From Parelaphostrongylus tenuis (Eukaryota > Nematoda > Chromadorea > Rhabditida > Metastrongylidae): 64,000 nt of DNA. The number at the start of each line of letters is the position of its first letter. Position 1 is the stretch's first letter. The position numbers and the translations under genes are program-made. The notes below the pieces were generated by a model that was not told the origin of the DNA, did not search any database, and saw nothing but the letters and a program-made list of their open reading frames with translations. This document shows, in pieces, positions 33,830 to 46,037 of the stretch. The stretch is taken from assembly GCA_019055375.1 (NCBI GenBank), contig JAHQIW010005218.1, positions 21,864 through 85,863 on the forward strand, given 5' to 3'.

Positions 33830-34646
33830 GTTCGTTATACCAACAGCTTACATATTAATATTCACCTCTCTATGAATGTTGCTGAGTTCGAACAACTCAC
33901 ACTCTCCCCCTTTCACCATATAAATTAGGATGGTTCGAAGCGATTCAAGTACGTGCTCAATCGAGATGTTCACAGTTATCACCTTGGCCTGCCAAAAAAG
34001 TTTCTAACTCACCGTTTGTCGTTCTTTGCTGGACTTTGTGAACAACGCGCAATCGATTCTGTTTCCATGATCTCAAACTTGTGATTTTTTAAAGTGGAGA
34101 AGCGGCTCTACTGCAAATTCCTTTTGTAGACTCAAAACACCTGCTGTGTTTGTAGTCCTAATAGGAAACTTTCCTAGACATATGCCTGGATTGTTGGAGC
34201 CCATCTAATTTATCCTTCAGATGGTAAGTGGCGTCTCTAGGTACCTTGTATTCTTTCAATAAAGAGGAAATCACAACTGAAGGAGTGCAACATTATTCCT
34301 GGTGTTGCGTATTGGACAATGAAGAAAGATATTCATTAGTAAGAGGCGTCGAAAAATTGGCCGTGAAAGAGATACGGGCGGCACACGGATTTGGGAGTTG
34401 TCCATTGATCCTTTCATGTTCCCTGTCATTTTCGCATGTCGTCCTCATTGAAGGACGTGTCGTTGGAGCGTGATCTAGGTGCGCCTTGTATTCAAGATAT
34501 ACGGCCCATGAGCACGCACAAAAAGTATGACTATCATCGGTTTCTCGAGAGTATGTCAGCGTTAGAACTCAAATACGGGATATTGGCTCCATTATTGCTT
34601 ACAATTCAGATCATTTCCTAGCAAACCAATGATCTGCAAATTTAAG

Positions 34647-34795
34647 GTAAAAAATCACAGTTCAAAATAATACCGTCGACACAGCTGACAGTGTATAATA
34701 TTCCATGCGACTACAAATCGATGATGCATTATGGTAAGATGGCGCTTGCTCGTCGAGGCACGATAACCATGGAACCGTCGGACCCTAGACGCATT
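34647..34795 (+). CDS. Gene B' exon 7, Met-turn
   Basis: The 149-nt exon has the same length as in gene C. It reads KKSQFKIIPSTQLTVYNIP, then DYKSMMHYGKMALARRGTIT. SMMHY contains the Met-turn methionine and the Tyr that acts as a zinc ligand in astacins. The boundary with the following intron was set at ATT|GTGTCT by alignment with gene C. Confidence 0.8.
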
Positions 34796-34867
34796 GTGTC
34801 TAGGTACTCCTCTTGACTCTTTTTTCTGTTGATTCCTCTTTCATGAAATTTTTATGGCCATTTTTAG

Positions 34868-35024
34868 GATGTAATCGGAACACAGTCAGACGCGCCACAC
34901 GCTGATTATCCTAAGGTCTGTAACATCTACGGCTGCAAAGTGTGTAACATCGGTATGCGAGGAACAGATGATGAGGATGAGGATGTACAGCCTACGCCCG
35001 ATCCTGACTCGCCCACCGATGAAG
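34868..35024 (+). CDS. Gene B' exon 8, catalytic end and acidic linker
   Basis: After tttttag it reads DVIGTQSDAPHADYPKVCNI, YGCKVCN, then an acidic and Pro-rich linker (RGTDDEDEDVQPTPDPDSP) to GAAG|GTAATT. The VCNIYGC segment supplies the last catalytic-domain cysteine. The phase matches exon 9. Confidence 0.8.
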
Positions 35025-35806
35025 GTAATTCCGAAAAATTTGTCCACCATCAACTAGCAAAGAGTCGAAACTAAGTTCTTCATTGAAAATCAGTTATTAA
35101 TCAAAAACTTTCTAGCACTGTGATAACACGTAGTCCATTTACAAACTCACTCGGTGTCAAAAACTTTTTGGAAAAGTGCGTATATCACTTCAAGACTCAA
35201 AGACATGGATTTTCGCGGATAGAACAGATTACATGTCAGCTGTTCTCAGTAAATTGTCTTTTTACAGAAGTGGGGCATGCCATAGGACTGTAATATGCGA
35301 AAGCGCATTTATATCAGAGTCACTCAATCTGAGAAGCGGCTTAGCGTCTAACGAAATCCAATTATCCACTGTGTAACTCGTTGACCTGTTTGACTAACTT
35401 CAGGCTAAGAAAACAATGAGAATTGCATCACACCAAAACTAAAATGGTTCTCAGCCTTTGATAGAGCCATTACAGCCCATGCACCTTCTTTCGGCGGCCT
35501 CTAGCTACGCTTTTGTAATGCTGATTGCTTCAAGATGATCTTCCCCATCATCAAAAATGGCGACGATACTTGCTGGATATTCTTTCTGCATTATCCATCG
35601 GTGTGTCACTGCTACTCATAACTTTTTTGTTGGCATGCAGTGAACTGGTCGATCATTTCAAAAATCTTGCAAATTCTGTACTCAGAAGTGAACAAGCATC
35701 AAAGTTTGAATGTGGGTTCAAATTCGGGCTGAAGATTACTTAAGAAAGAGATTATAGCAGCACTTTTGTAAGTGGCTGCTGATTTACTATTCCCTTTTGT
35801 TTACAG

Positions 35807-35925
35807 AATGTTTGAATACGCGGGCGAGTTCATGTGAAATGATGAAAAAAATGGAAGCTCTTCGTTGCGACTACGAATATATCAGTGAACTCTGCTGCTC
35901 TCCTTGCATCAGTGCTACTTCGTAG
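35807..35925 (+). CDS. Gene B' exon 9, ShKT domain
   Basis: After tgtttacag it reads ECLNTRASSCEMMKKMEALR, then CDYEYISELCCSPC and a short tail to TAG. Six cysteines are in ShKT spacing. The tail is shorter than in genes A and C because the stop comes earlier. Confidence 0.8.
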
Positions 35926-36599
35926 AGAATCGGATGGTCCTGATGTGTGAAGATCACCACTGGACACGTCACTAAAGACATTCAATAATGAAGCAATATT
36001 TTCAATACAAATTGAATTTCATGTTGACTACACATGCAGAAGTTGCAATCAAGTTATTGTACATTACTGGTTGATTATAGATCTTAGCTGCTAGTATGAG
36101 ATGGCGGTTTATTGAATGTCGGGAAAAAGTCTTGAAAACACTCAACACGTGACTAAGAGAATTGCAATGATTGCTAAAACACACATCTCTCGACCATAAA
36201 CCAGTAAACTCAAATAATCCACGGAAATCATTCACCTACATAGTTCCATGAAGCTATACTTGTTCGCGCACGATTCGACTCATGACAATCAAAGCAAATT
36301 GCAATTGCTAGTCTCTGGAATATTTCATTCTCTTTTTGCCATATCAAAGAATTGTGATCGCCAACCGCTCTGATTTGTGAGGTTGCTAGGTGAGAATTTC
36401 CGTTATGTGTCGGTTAAGATGAATCTCTGTGGTTATGAATCGAGCATAACTTTTTTCACTGTAATAAGACATTGCAAGCCATTCTCACTCACAAAATGCC
36501 AATTCATTCGATTCCGTCAGCAGAACAGATCTAGATTCCTGGATGAAACGGATATCAGTGCGCATTTTATGACAAGGCGGTAGAAGAACGTGGATGAAG
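35926..36599. other. 3' flank of gene B'
   Basis: The flank is homologous to those after genes A and C (933-1,398 and 46,950-47,415). No coding signal is seen. Confidence 0.55.
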
Positions 36600-36719
36600 C
36601 AATTGCATTCGATTCAAGCGAGGACGCTCAGAAGAGGGCGGTGTCGAAATTTGGAATAACAGGGGTGAAATGTGAGTGTCGTTACCCTGCAGGTGATAAC
36701 CGACTCACCAACCCAAAAG

Positions 36720-36730
36720 CCAATAAAAAG
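36720..36730 (+). repeat. Target-site duplication, 5' side of PLE
   Basis: ccaataaaaag, repeated at 39,547-39,557 and present once in the empty site at 9,666-9,676 (-). Confidence 0.8.
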
Positions 36731-37887
36731 CTTTCTCCGACGCTGCATAGAACATCGAATCGTTCCGAACTTCATAAAACGAAAACGACTTCACGAGATA
36801 TGTGCTGTGTCAGAGGACAGCCATCGAATACTGGATATCGAAATGAAAGTGCTCCGCGCCTGTCTACGAAGCAAGCAAGACAATCTGTACGCTATGCTGA
36901 AGAAGTGCGAGGCGAAGGAATATTATTGTGATCAGTATTTGGAAGGCAACCTTTGGAGGAGAGTAGTTGGTGGGTCAAAATTGATTTGCGAGTCCATTAG
37001 GTTAAATGCTAAAGTTACTTCACGGAGAGAAATTCGATGATCTTTTGAGTAGATCGCATAACATGGTTTTGAGAAGGCATACGGATACCGCTAATGAAGA
37101 ACAAGCGAGTCACAATAGGGCAAGTAATGCATCAAGAAATTCAAGGGTCACAGTGCGCGAAGGCATAACTCTCCCTGATGGTGCGCGCTCGCTATTAGAA
37201 TTGGGTCCAAGCTTTTCACCATCTCAACCCATTTCTAAGATGTCCTTTAGTAAGGTTGCATGTGGCTTACATGATTTGCAGGATCAACTCCGTAATAAGA
37301 TCAGAGCTGAAGAGACTAATAGGAATGAACACCAAATAGATGTTGCACCAATACCACCATTTCCTCAGCCGTTCTATAGAGAACAAGACCCCAACGAGGA
37401 GGTTGATAGAAATTTACGAAAATCTGCGGTATCGCGTGAAAAGATTTCAATCGAACCTCACCGAGCTACAAAAGCGTGGCATGAAAGAGGTTCGAGAGTT
37501 GATAGAGGAGGGAAGGATAAGACTATCAGTTAGTGATAAGGGTGGAGGATTTGTTGTGATTCCTCGACAGTTAGATATCGCAATAACGAACAAGCATCTC
37601 GAAGATGCTTCGCTTTATCGATCGTCTTCTGTAATGGTATTCAAAAGGCAAAACCGCAAATTTAACAATGAGTGGGTCCGTACGGCAAAAGGGGCAGGCT
37701 CAAGACCATCTATCACTTCTCAATTGAAAATCCAGTCACCAACATGTCCTGTCTTATACTTACTTATAAAACACATAAGTTAGTATCCACTAATGATCTA
37801 AGGTTTAACGATCCATCTATATTCAAAGTTGGACCCGTCATCAGCTGTGTAGCCGGACTGACGTATAGGATAGCATGATTCTTAACT

Positions 37888-38469
37888 TTGATAACCTTCC
37901 AGTTATTAGGACACATTCCAGCCCATCTGACGAACACTCAGATGTTCCTGGATCGTCTACGCAACGCGAACCCGAACAGAGCCTACGTAATGGAGTCATT
38001 CGACGTCACTGCTCTATACACCAACGTATCGAATGACTCCGCATTGCAAGCTACACATGAGCTTCTGGTACAACACCAGGGAGCTGTAAACATGTATGGC
38101 TTGTCGATTGAGCAGTTCATGGTCCTATTAAAAGAGTGCCTGAAGTGCTCAATCTTCAGATGGTCCGGGAATTACTATACTCAAATGAGAGGGCTGGCAA
38201 TGGCGCAGCGACTGGCACCTAGCCTGGCGATTGCCTTTATGTCGAAAGTGGAAGCAACAGTGATGGATCTCCGGCCATTACTCTACTGTAGGTACATAGA
38301 TGATTGTTTGGTTATCTGTTCCACTCAAGAGGAGCTAGATAATTGCTTTAGGTTGTTTAATGAACAGTCAGAGTATATAAAATTCATCCGTGAGATACCA
38401 AAAGATGATTGGCTCCCTTTCTTGAACGTGCAGATAAGCTTAAGCGAGAGCGGCTACATCACAAAGTGA
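37888..38469 (+). pseudogene. PLE reverse transcriptase fragment
   Basis: An open frame of 193 codons holds palm motifs SFDVTALYTNV (Asp of motif A), MRGLAMAQRLAPSLA (motif B region, with MAQ where G-T-x is common) and CRYIDDCLV (motif C). It ends at a TGA immediately before YRKPSSKNILVHYLSSHPSH, which is normally in frame. Confidence 0.85.
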
Positions 38470-38924
38470 TACCGAAAGCCAAGTAGTAAAAATATCCTGG
38501 TTCACTATCTCTCTTCTCATCCCTCACATACGAAAAAGGCGCTAGTTAAAAACATGTTTCGAACAGCAGCCAATGTATGTACCGGGGAGGAGCAGAGAGT
38601 AGAATCCGTGAAACTGTCTGGGAAATAGCCACTTCTAATGGATACGAATTTGTATCCCTCGGCTTAGGTTTAGAGGAAATATTACGCCTCCGAACGAAAA
38701 CTCGAATGAGAGGAAAGTCCCGTTCATCCTCCCGTTCCTTTTGTATGAGATTAGTACAGCCATGAAAAGCTGTTTGATAAGAGCGGGTTTAGAGCAATCG
38801 GTGGCTATTATTGAAATACCACCGGATACTCTAAGACCCCAACTAGTTCGCAACCGCCTTATATGACCGTCTCTGCATAACGAAAGATTGTAAAATATGT
38901 CCTAACGGCAGAGACGGTGATTGC

Positions 38925-39176
38925 ATGAGCGTAGGTACAGTCTACCTAATCTCTTGCAAAGCGTGTAGTGACAAATACATTGGCGAAACGGGTAGGCCGC
39001 TCTATGCCCGCATAGAAGAACACCTAGCTGACAAGCGTCCTAATAGAGGGAATACCCCTCTAGGGACGCATAGAGACCAGAAACACAACGAAGATGATTT
39101 TGAGATTGAAGTCACCATCCTTGCGAAGGAGCAAAAAAACATCAGCGCGAAAGATCTTGGAAGCGTTTTGGATTAA
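38925..39176 (+). pseudogene. PLE GIY-YIG endonuclease fragment
   Basis: VYLI and KYIGETGR are the two halves of the GIY-YIG motif, and RIEEHL supplies the catalytic-face residues. A Cys cluster upstream is out of frame here but in frame in the 12.1-kb copy. The open frame ends after KDLGSVLD, while the 12-kb copy continues EALWI. Confidence 0.85.
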
Positions 39177-39467
39177 TACGACCAATCCAACTATGAACCG
39201 CAGGGAGGAATGCCTCGTTATCACTCGTGATTTGAGTCAGTATATAGACTGTTGTTTTGATGTGTAGGGTGCATTACGAGCCTATGTGATTTCCTTCCGG
39301 TGATCTCCACTCGAATCACTCAATGGAACACATATAAAAAGCGGTGAGTATGTTGGGAGTTGATTTTCTGCTTGATGCGATTGAAATGTGGGTCTGGTGA
39401 TTTGCTCTAAAGGAGTAATGGAGGTGTTTGACTGATTGAATTGTGGACAATTTGACCTTGCCATGCT

Positions 39468-39501
39468 CTGAAGAAGGCGGTCCGCCGAAACGTCAGCTGT
39501 C
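39468..39501 (+). ncRNA. Hammerhead-ribozyme-like core near PLE 3' end
   Basis: The order is CTGAAGA (fits core CUGANGA), a stem GGCG-GTC-CGCC, GAAAC, a short helix/loop region and GTC at the expected cleavage position (39,499-39,501). PLEs are known to carry hammerhead motifs with a very short helix III. Helix I pairing is not evident by eye, so activity is unproven. Confidence 0.6.
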
Positions 39502-39546
39502 AATAAAGTTTACTGCAACACCTCGTGTTTGGTTTGAAGAAGTAAA

Positions 39547-39557
39547 CCAATAAAAAG
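39547..39557 (+). repeat. Target-site duplication, 3' side of PLE
   Basis: ccaataaaaag, matching 36,720-36,730. Confidence 0.8.
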
Positions 39558-42500
39558 TCTTTTTTTCATATCCCATAGCTATTACTTCAGTCAACATGTT
39601 ATATGGTCTGTTAAGTGGCTGACTTATATAGTGTGATACACGTATTTTGACTTTGACGGCCTCATCAGTTTTGCGGTATCGTTCGTCTTTTGCCAAGCCT
39701 CTCGAGGCGCTCAGTCCGCTATACCAAGAGTAGGCGACGACGAACATTATCAGTACTGCTCAACTTTCTTCTTCATTTATAAGTTGAATACGATGTTATA
39801 ATACAATTTATACTGGCAACTGACGTTTCCCTGGTTTCCACTTCTTCAATCTGGAAAGATCAGGTTTTCAGCAGCGCACTGAGCGCACCTCCATCACTTC
39901 ATAGGAAAACTCCCATCGCCTAGATTTTGATTACAAGAAAGGAATATCAAATTTTCTGCATTCTTTCTCCTTCTGTTGTTCCTCTCACTCATGTCCAAGT
40001 GAAATTCACCTTACCAAGTTGACATAGACTGCCAATACAGCTCTAACATAAGCGAGGCTTTTATGAACCTTAATTAACCCTTGCGAGATCACGTGCACCA
40101 TTTCCGTGGTTTTCTCGTCGAGCACAGACTCTTCCGAGCCATTCGATAGCTGAAAAATTGCGGTTACGAAGGCATGCTTAATTTCAAAAAACCCCATTCT
40201 GATGAGCCGTAGCAACGAAGGAAGGTGACGTTTTTTTTTCTTCGGAGTGTATAGTGTATTTGACACTCGTGTTTGCTTGGCTTCTCCACCGAACAAAGGT
40301 TTTTCACTAAAGTTACAAGAGCCAGTGGATAGCTTTGAGAAATTGCGATTTCAAATACAAACTTAATTTCTAAACTGGTCTATTAATGTAAATTCTTAAT
40401 GAGCTGTGAAAACGGCACACACAAATTCTTTTCGCCTTCGCAGTGCTTTACGTGCTTTTCTATCGTTGACAATTATCTTAACATTAAAGTTTTAGCATAT
40501 CATATCTTTCGTCTCAAGTGTTTTTTTTTGAGACCACAGCTCAAATATCATTATGCCAAATAATCATTTTTGAGCCACGCATGTCATGTGGTCTGATAGA
40601 AAAGGGTTGATTTATAACGTTCGTCGTCGTTAACTCTTAGTGTGGGGGCTGGAGCACCAACACAGGATTGGCAAAAGACGAGAAGGGTAACTGGCCGACT
40701 GACGAGAGGTTTAGTAGCTATTCGATGGCTCAAAAAGCGAAGATTCTAAAGACTGATTTGTTTTTTTAACTGATTTTTTAAAGCTCTATAGCAAGAGAAT
40801 TAATATCACATTTCACACTCTGAGTAAGTAACCCGTCACGTGCGCTTCGCAGTGTGTGTATTGGTACTTGTTTAGTAAAATTCATACTCTAAAGACAAGT
40901 TTTGATTAGGATAAATGTGTTACTAAATGCCTTCTATGAAATTTCATTTAGTAAAAAGAACGCCCACGTTTCCTAAAAATTCTCACTTTTCGATACGAAG
41001 GTGACATCAATAAGAAAACAACCTATATTTATCTATTTATCAGTTTTCCATTTTAACGATATCTAAAAGTTTGAATCATGGGCGAACACCTTTCCTTCAA
41101 TGTGTGACTGTTTCAAGTAAGTTATGTGCTGTGAATCTTATTACGCAATCTCAAATCTCAGTTTGAAATTAGGAAACTTCTCATTGAGGCTGTAAGAGCA
41201 AAAAAAAAATGGTTCTCAGTCACAGTAATTGACTACTGATTCGAAAATAAAAAGTGTTTATTTGCTATGTAAGATCAAATAAAGAGCGAAGGTCTATAGA
41301 AAGCTGAAGCGGAATCTTTTCTGCATATACGTCAAGGTCGAAAATTCCTCCGTTACGAGGAAATGTTTTTTAGATAAAGAGCAAAAATTGCTCCTTTTTC
41401 GGCGGTAATTGAAGTCGACACTTGCAGCGCCATCAGACGAAGAGCAATTTTCGATATTTATTGGGAGATTTTCTTCTATCCCAAAGAACTGTTCGGATTC
41501 GTTTCGATATTGTAATACAACACGATTGCCTCCACAAACTCAAGCGCTTTTGATGTACATACATTTATACATTTTTTTTCATGCATATAAATATCTTATT
41601 TACGAAATTTACGTAAGATTTTACGCCATTCAATGGTGAATCGTCATTTCCTTTTGTTCTTACAGCATTCTATAGGAAACTCTCGAAACGAGAAACTGGC
41701 CATATAATTAGCATGATCAATGCTATTGAAATTCATTGAACTTTGGATGGGAAACTATTCATCTAAGCGAGCGAACAAATGAAATCAAGTTTGAGACCTA
41801 ATTTGTTTTCGCTGTTACAGCGCATCAGATTTTGCTTTTCAAAAGCCACATAAAATGTCGTAATTACCGAAATTCTAGCTATTGATGTGCTACTAGAGGT
41901 CTAGGGAAAAAGCCTTCTATGCTGAAAAAGCTTAGTCCCAGGAGAGCTTCTACGTTTCGCTGTCGATGACCTTGCAACGCGTGCGCTGTGCAACATCTTT
42001 TTTGACAAATTGTACATTGCTTAGCGATTTCTATTCATTATTATAACTTCAAAGCACTGCATATTATAGAATATACCAGCGATTACATGCGTGTGGCGAT
42101 TACAACTGGTGATCTAGAAGTGGTTAAGGCTAATGTTCAGCTTTTCAGCCTTCATCAGAACACAGTGAACGTCGACTGTCCACAGCAGTTGTTCTCCTTC
42201 CAATTATGATCTTCGTAGCTGTCACATCAAGACAAATCGAGCAGTGCACATTACTGCACAGATAAAACCGAGTCCTCAGCGTTCTTTTATACAACACTCG
42301 GACAACCCGGAACGATTCGTCACTTTTCAGGATGCGGGACGGTTTTTCACTTTCAGATGCGGACTGATCAAATTTTCTTTGCTCCTCCGTGATAATCTAT
42401 CACACAGCAATCTTATTAAAGTAATAATAGTAAGTAGTGAGTGTAATAATAATTGATGGAGTAATCCTGTAAATCACGCCACTGATATTGTATGTATATG

Positions 42501-42689
42501 TACAGAGTCACTTGTTCACATATTTACAGAGTGGGCGAAAGTTGTCATTATTTTTGTGGATATTTCAGCACTAAAATATCTTGCATAAATAAGTGATTCT
42601 AATCAGTTGGAGGAAAAATATTGTTTATCATATTACAATTATAACACTAGATAAAAAAGTTTATAACAATTTTTGAAAATGCCTCCTCT
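39558..42689. repeat. Right-arm intergenic sequence, no gene
   Basis: Counterpart of 6,480-9,665, with dispersed-repeat units at about 40,140-40,500 and 41,640-42,000 and foldback-family ends near 39,600 and 40,570. ORFs shared with the left arm are not conserved as proteins. Confidence 0.6.
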
Positions 42690-43560
42690 GCCCTCTATAC
42701 CTTTACGGAGTCGCCTGTGAGAGTTTCCAACGATACTCACATACGTTTGCCCTGTAATTTCGTCCCAAGCCCGTGTGAAAGCCGTTTTCAAGCGCGTAAT
42801 GTAGCAAATAGTCAAGACTTCTTGCTCTAATGTGGATAGCGGATCAATCCATTAAGTGAAGATCTGGCGAGTTGACCGCCAAATGCCATCTAAAAGCCTG
42901 GAAGGACCTCTTTGCACATGACAATGGCTGAGCGGGTCCAATTGCTCAGGGGCTCAGTGCTGTCAAAGCGCAAAATCGACGGCGCCTAAATGTGAATAGT
43001 CCAAAGCTCCGATACGTTCCTTAAAACTTGCCGTCAGAGTTAGCAGTCTTCACTCCTCTATTGATGGAGACCAATGACGTCTTTCCGGTGGCGCAAACAC
43101 TGGCCAGACCTTCGCAGAGCACGAAAAGTGACTGCTGCTCGTGATATCTGCTACTGCGGACTTCTGTTGATCGTTCTTGTGAAGTTTACGCGATCTTGAC
43201 GAATGTGGATTAGTTCCATTGTAAATATCTTCTTATCCGTAAGAAGCACCTTCAACAAGCGAGCAGGCTTTCAAATGAATCATTCGGTTAGCCTTAAAAA
43301 GCTGTTCTTCATTCATCTTTTTGTCTTGAAAGTGAGCGCCAGAGATTTTACTACTGCGCAGTTTCAGCTTATTTTTTGGAATGCTTTGGACGCTGCATTC
43401 GCTGATCCCCTGCTTCTTTGCCATTATGCGCATCGAACGCTCCGGTTGTGCTAAATTTGGCGACAGATGTTTTGATTCTTCTCCGGAGTAGAAGCAGTGG
43501 TTGGGCGCTCTTTTTCGTGTACGGTCCACACTTCCTTCTCTTTGAAATATTTTACAACTT
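42690..43560 (-). pseudogene. Decayed Tc1/mariner-superfamily transposase, copy 2
   Basis: Inverted partner of 5,560-6,470. The best-preserved part is 43,233-43,529 (-) with KKQGISECSVQSIPKNKLKL and HFQDKKMNEEQLF, the DNA-binding half. The catalytic part is broken by stops. Confidence 0.7.
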
Positions 43561-43699
43561 TATAGACACTTCATCAGCTAAAACCACTCTTTTTAATGAT
43601 GTCGGTCGTTTTTATACGTGTCTTGTGCAACTCAATTTCTGGATTAGATTCATTTTTACGATCCATAGTTTGAGTACAACTGAAAATAGACATGTCCGG

Positions 43700-43934
43700 T
43701 AATTATTTTTGGAGCCATGCATATGGTATGTTATGGGCGCTTATACAGTGCAGTACATGTGTTTCGCCCTTCCAGCCACGTCAATTACACGATGCCTTAC
43801 GGTTCACTCAATTTGGCGGAAAGATCCCGCAACCGTAAGACACCGTGCAACTGACGAGGCTGGGAGGCCGAAACACGTGTATTGCAATGTATAAGTGCTA
43901 TGACAGACCACATGTATGGCTCAAAAATAATTAT
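43700..43934. mobile_element. Foldback element, copy 2
   Basis: Palindromic halves bounded by aattatttttggagccatgc and ggctcaaaaataatt; partner of 5,192-5,426. Confidence 0.8.
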
Positions 43935-46037
43935 CAGGCTCATTGAAAAACATTTGTGTTTCATATGGCTTTCTCTCGAAGGACAGAGCTACTCATTTAA
44001 TCAAAATATAAGTAAACATTAAATATCGTAAGGTTCATTGAATTCAACGGCGTGATGATTTTCTAAAGAGACCGTCTCGTTGCAGTGCAGCAGGAAAAAA
44101 AGATGGACTCACGCGCAGGCATCTGTTTTTTCTGGTTAATCTATAGGTGGGAGTGGGGTGCAAGAAGATGCTTGCTGTTCCAATACGGCCACTGATCGAC
44201 GGCATGGTGCTTTAGTGGAGCGCATGTAAAGTGTGATTTTTGTAATTCATTATTGTCTATTCGCTTTGAAAGGAACTCCAGGTTAACGCATGGCGGTGAT
44301 ACTACAAGAAACGTTCAAACAATTCTCGTGTTTCACGTCAAGTAATAGTGAAACTGTGCGACCGATCTAAAGCATAATTTTCTTTTGGATTACAGTGTTA
44401 TAAAAAAGATGCTCTCAAAATGGCGGCGGTGTAGCGTAATAACCAAAATTAAGCTTCCCAATGGTTACCAACACTTTTTCCAAAGTTCTAGCCCAGCGAA
44501 AGAGACGTTTTTTCTTATCGTGCTACCACTGCAAGAGAACCAAAATCTCCTGCAGAAAATCAAGTTTATTATTGAAAGCGTCGAAATTTTAGCTATCGAA
44601 TGGTTTCTGAAAGTTCAAATAAAAAGTTTTCTTCGGAGGAAAATGTTAGCGTACGAAAATGTTAATTAACCATTCGATAGCGAAAATCTCGGCAATTTCA
44701 ATGCTAGACCTGGCTTTTGAGAAAGATTTCTTATTGCGCTGTAACCACTCAATGAATACTGAGTTACGCACTTGGCGCGCGCTCTTTATCCGGTTTGTGG
44801 ATGAGATTCTGCAACACACCGCGCCATTTGCAATATAACGATTATTTGCAAAACCCATTTTTTTTCAGCTGCTACAATCAGCTGAAAAGTTTTGAATCAA
44901 ATACTATATTGAAATCGTCGCCTGAGCTACCTACTGGTCATATAAATTCTGAAGACAAAGAGTTCAGCGAAAAATGCTTGTGTGTGAAATATTTTTTTAT
45001 CTTACTCTTACGCCGTTGTGGAGAAGCAAAAACAATACCGAAACTCTCAAGATTTGAGCTATCGAACGATTACCAAAAGAGCGATGACTTAATGCCAATG
45101 TTGCAAAATAAATCCACACTGAACATGGTGCGTGAGTACTCAAGGGTAGCTTGATAGTCTCCTCCTGCGGAAGGGTATTAGCCCATCTGTTAAGTGACTT
45201 TGACCGCTTCTCTCGTTCTTCTCAGCCGCTTGATTCTAGCGGTTTGAATAATTTGGCTCACATATACGACGTTACAGAAGCAGAAAACACACATTCGACG
45301 CTACAGAAGCAGAGTTAGTAATCCAAGTTCACTTTCGCCTTTGGAACTCACGCGGTCGCTTTTGATTCGGCAATGATTCCTCTTTCCACCACCTGAGGAC
45401 GCGTCACGTACACTTGCAATTAATCGGGCTTCGGGCTTTTTCAAAGAAAGAGAGCCGTGACACAACTAATCAGTGTTCACAAGAATTGCATTTTTGTAGT
45501 ATTTTTCTACAGAATAGTTGAAGCGGAAATTTTCGCACTTGACGATTTGAGCAGTTGCGTGAAGAAGGGCGATTTTCTCTAACTATCCTGACATTCTCAA
45601 AATTCGACTATCTCTAAACGTCGGCGTAATCGATATATCCTGACATTTATTCACTTAGCATAACTTAACCTTATTTATTTCCCTTTATACGCTGCTCTAC
45701 TGCTCGAATCTAGTCTCGTCCTTTTCACAAATATGCGTAGTAAGAGTTGGATTAACTCCTACTGAAGTTCTGATTTCACTGATGTAGAGCATCTATGTAG
45801 GAAGCACAACAGTCGGCGCCCACCGTTGATAGGCAAGTAGGTTCATGCCGTCGCGTTCGTGGCACTCGCTAGCCGAGACATATGCGTCTCTGTGCGAAAC
45901 TGTCGCTGTGCGTGCGCTCTCTTGCAGCAAGCGCCTTCATTCCACGTCCGTCTCGTAGGTGATTGAGACTGTGGGAAAATTGAGAGTCACAATAAAGGCA
46001 GAGGAGAGTACGCCTTGGGTATGGACGACCACTTACT
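43935..46037. repeat. Right-arm repeats, no gene
   Basis: Two head-to-head dispersed-repeat units occur at 44,540-44,700 (ttagctatcgaatggtttct, then cattcgatagcgaaaatc). Blocks at 45,150-45,960 match 3,170-3,970. No exon supported. Confidence 0.55.

Larger units (their letters stand above)
28330..35925 (+). pseudogene. Astacin-ShKT pseudogene B', split by an RTE insertion
   Basis: Exons: 1 28,330-28,397; 2 28,615-28,678; 3 29,064-29,178; 4 31,574-31,697; 6 33,711-33,829; 7 34,647-34,795; 8 34,868-35,024; 9 35,807-35,925. The family is secreted M12A zinc proteases with signal peptide, propeptide, catalytic domain and ShKT tail. The zinc site HELLHVTGLWHEH, the following RYDRDKY and the Met-turn SMMHYG are all intact, and exons 6-9 join in one open frame. 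In contrast, exon 1 has lost one base, exon 3 has a one-base deletion and a stop, exon 4 has two stops (after CIC) and a degraded AM-x-x-I motif, and intron 3 holds the 1.94-kb RTE insertion. It cannot make a full protease as drawn. Confidence 0.8.
36731..39546 (+). mobile_element. Penelope-like retroelement (RT plus GIY-YIG endonuclease), decayed
   Basis: Pieces of one PLE polyprotein in successive frames. The N-terminal part (RRCIEHRIVPNFIKRKRL) is at 36,737-37,040, and SLLELGPSFSPSQPI lies near 37,190. RLSVSDKGGGFVVIP follows near 37,520 and YKTHK near 37,760. The RT core at 37,888-38,469 has SFDVTALYTNV (motif A) and the catalytic YIDD at about 38,297. A broken linker follows, then the GIY-YIG domain at 38,925-39,176 (TVYLISCKACSDKYIGETGR, HLADKR). 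PLEs use the GIY-YIG nuclease to nick target DNA and the telomerase-related RT to copy RNA. At least four frameshifts or stops make this copy inactive. A ribozyme-like core sits in the 3' region. Confidence 0.9.

Noticed and set aside
36590..36931. ORF reading SKFGITGVKCECR as a gene
   Set aside because: The same sequence occurs in both inverted arms with frame breaks, and the ORF runs across the PLE insertion junction.
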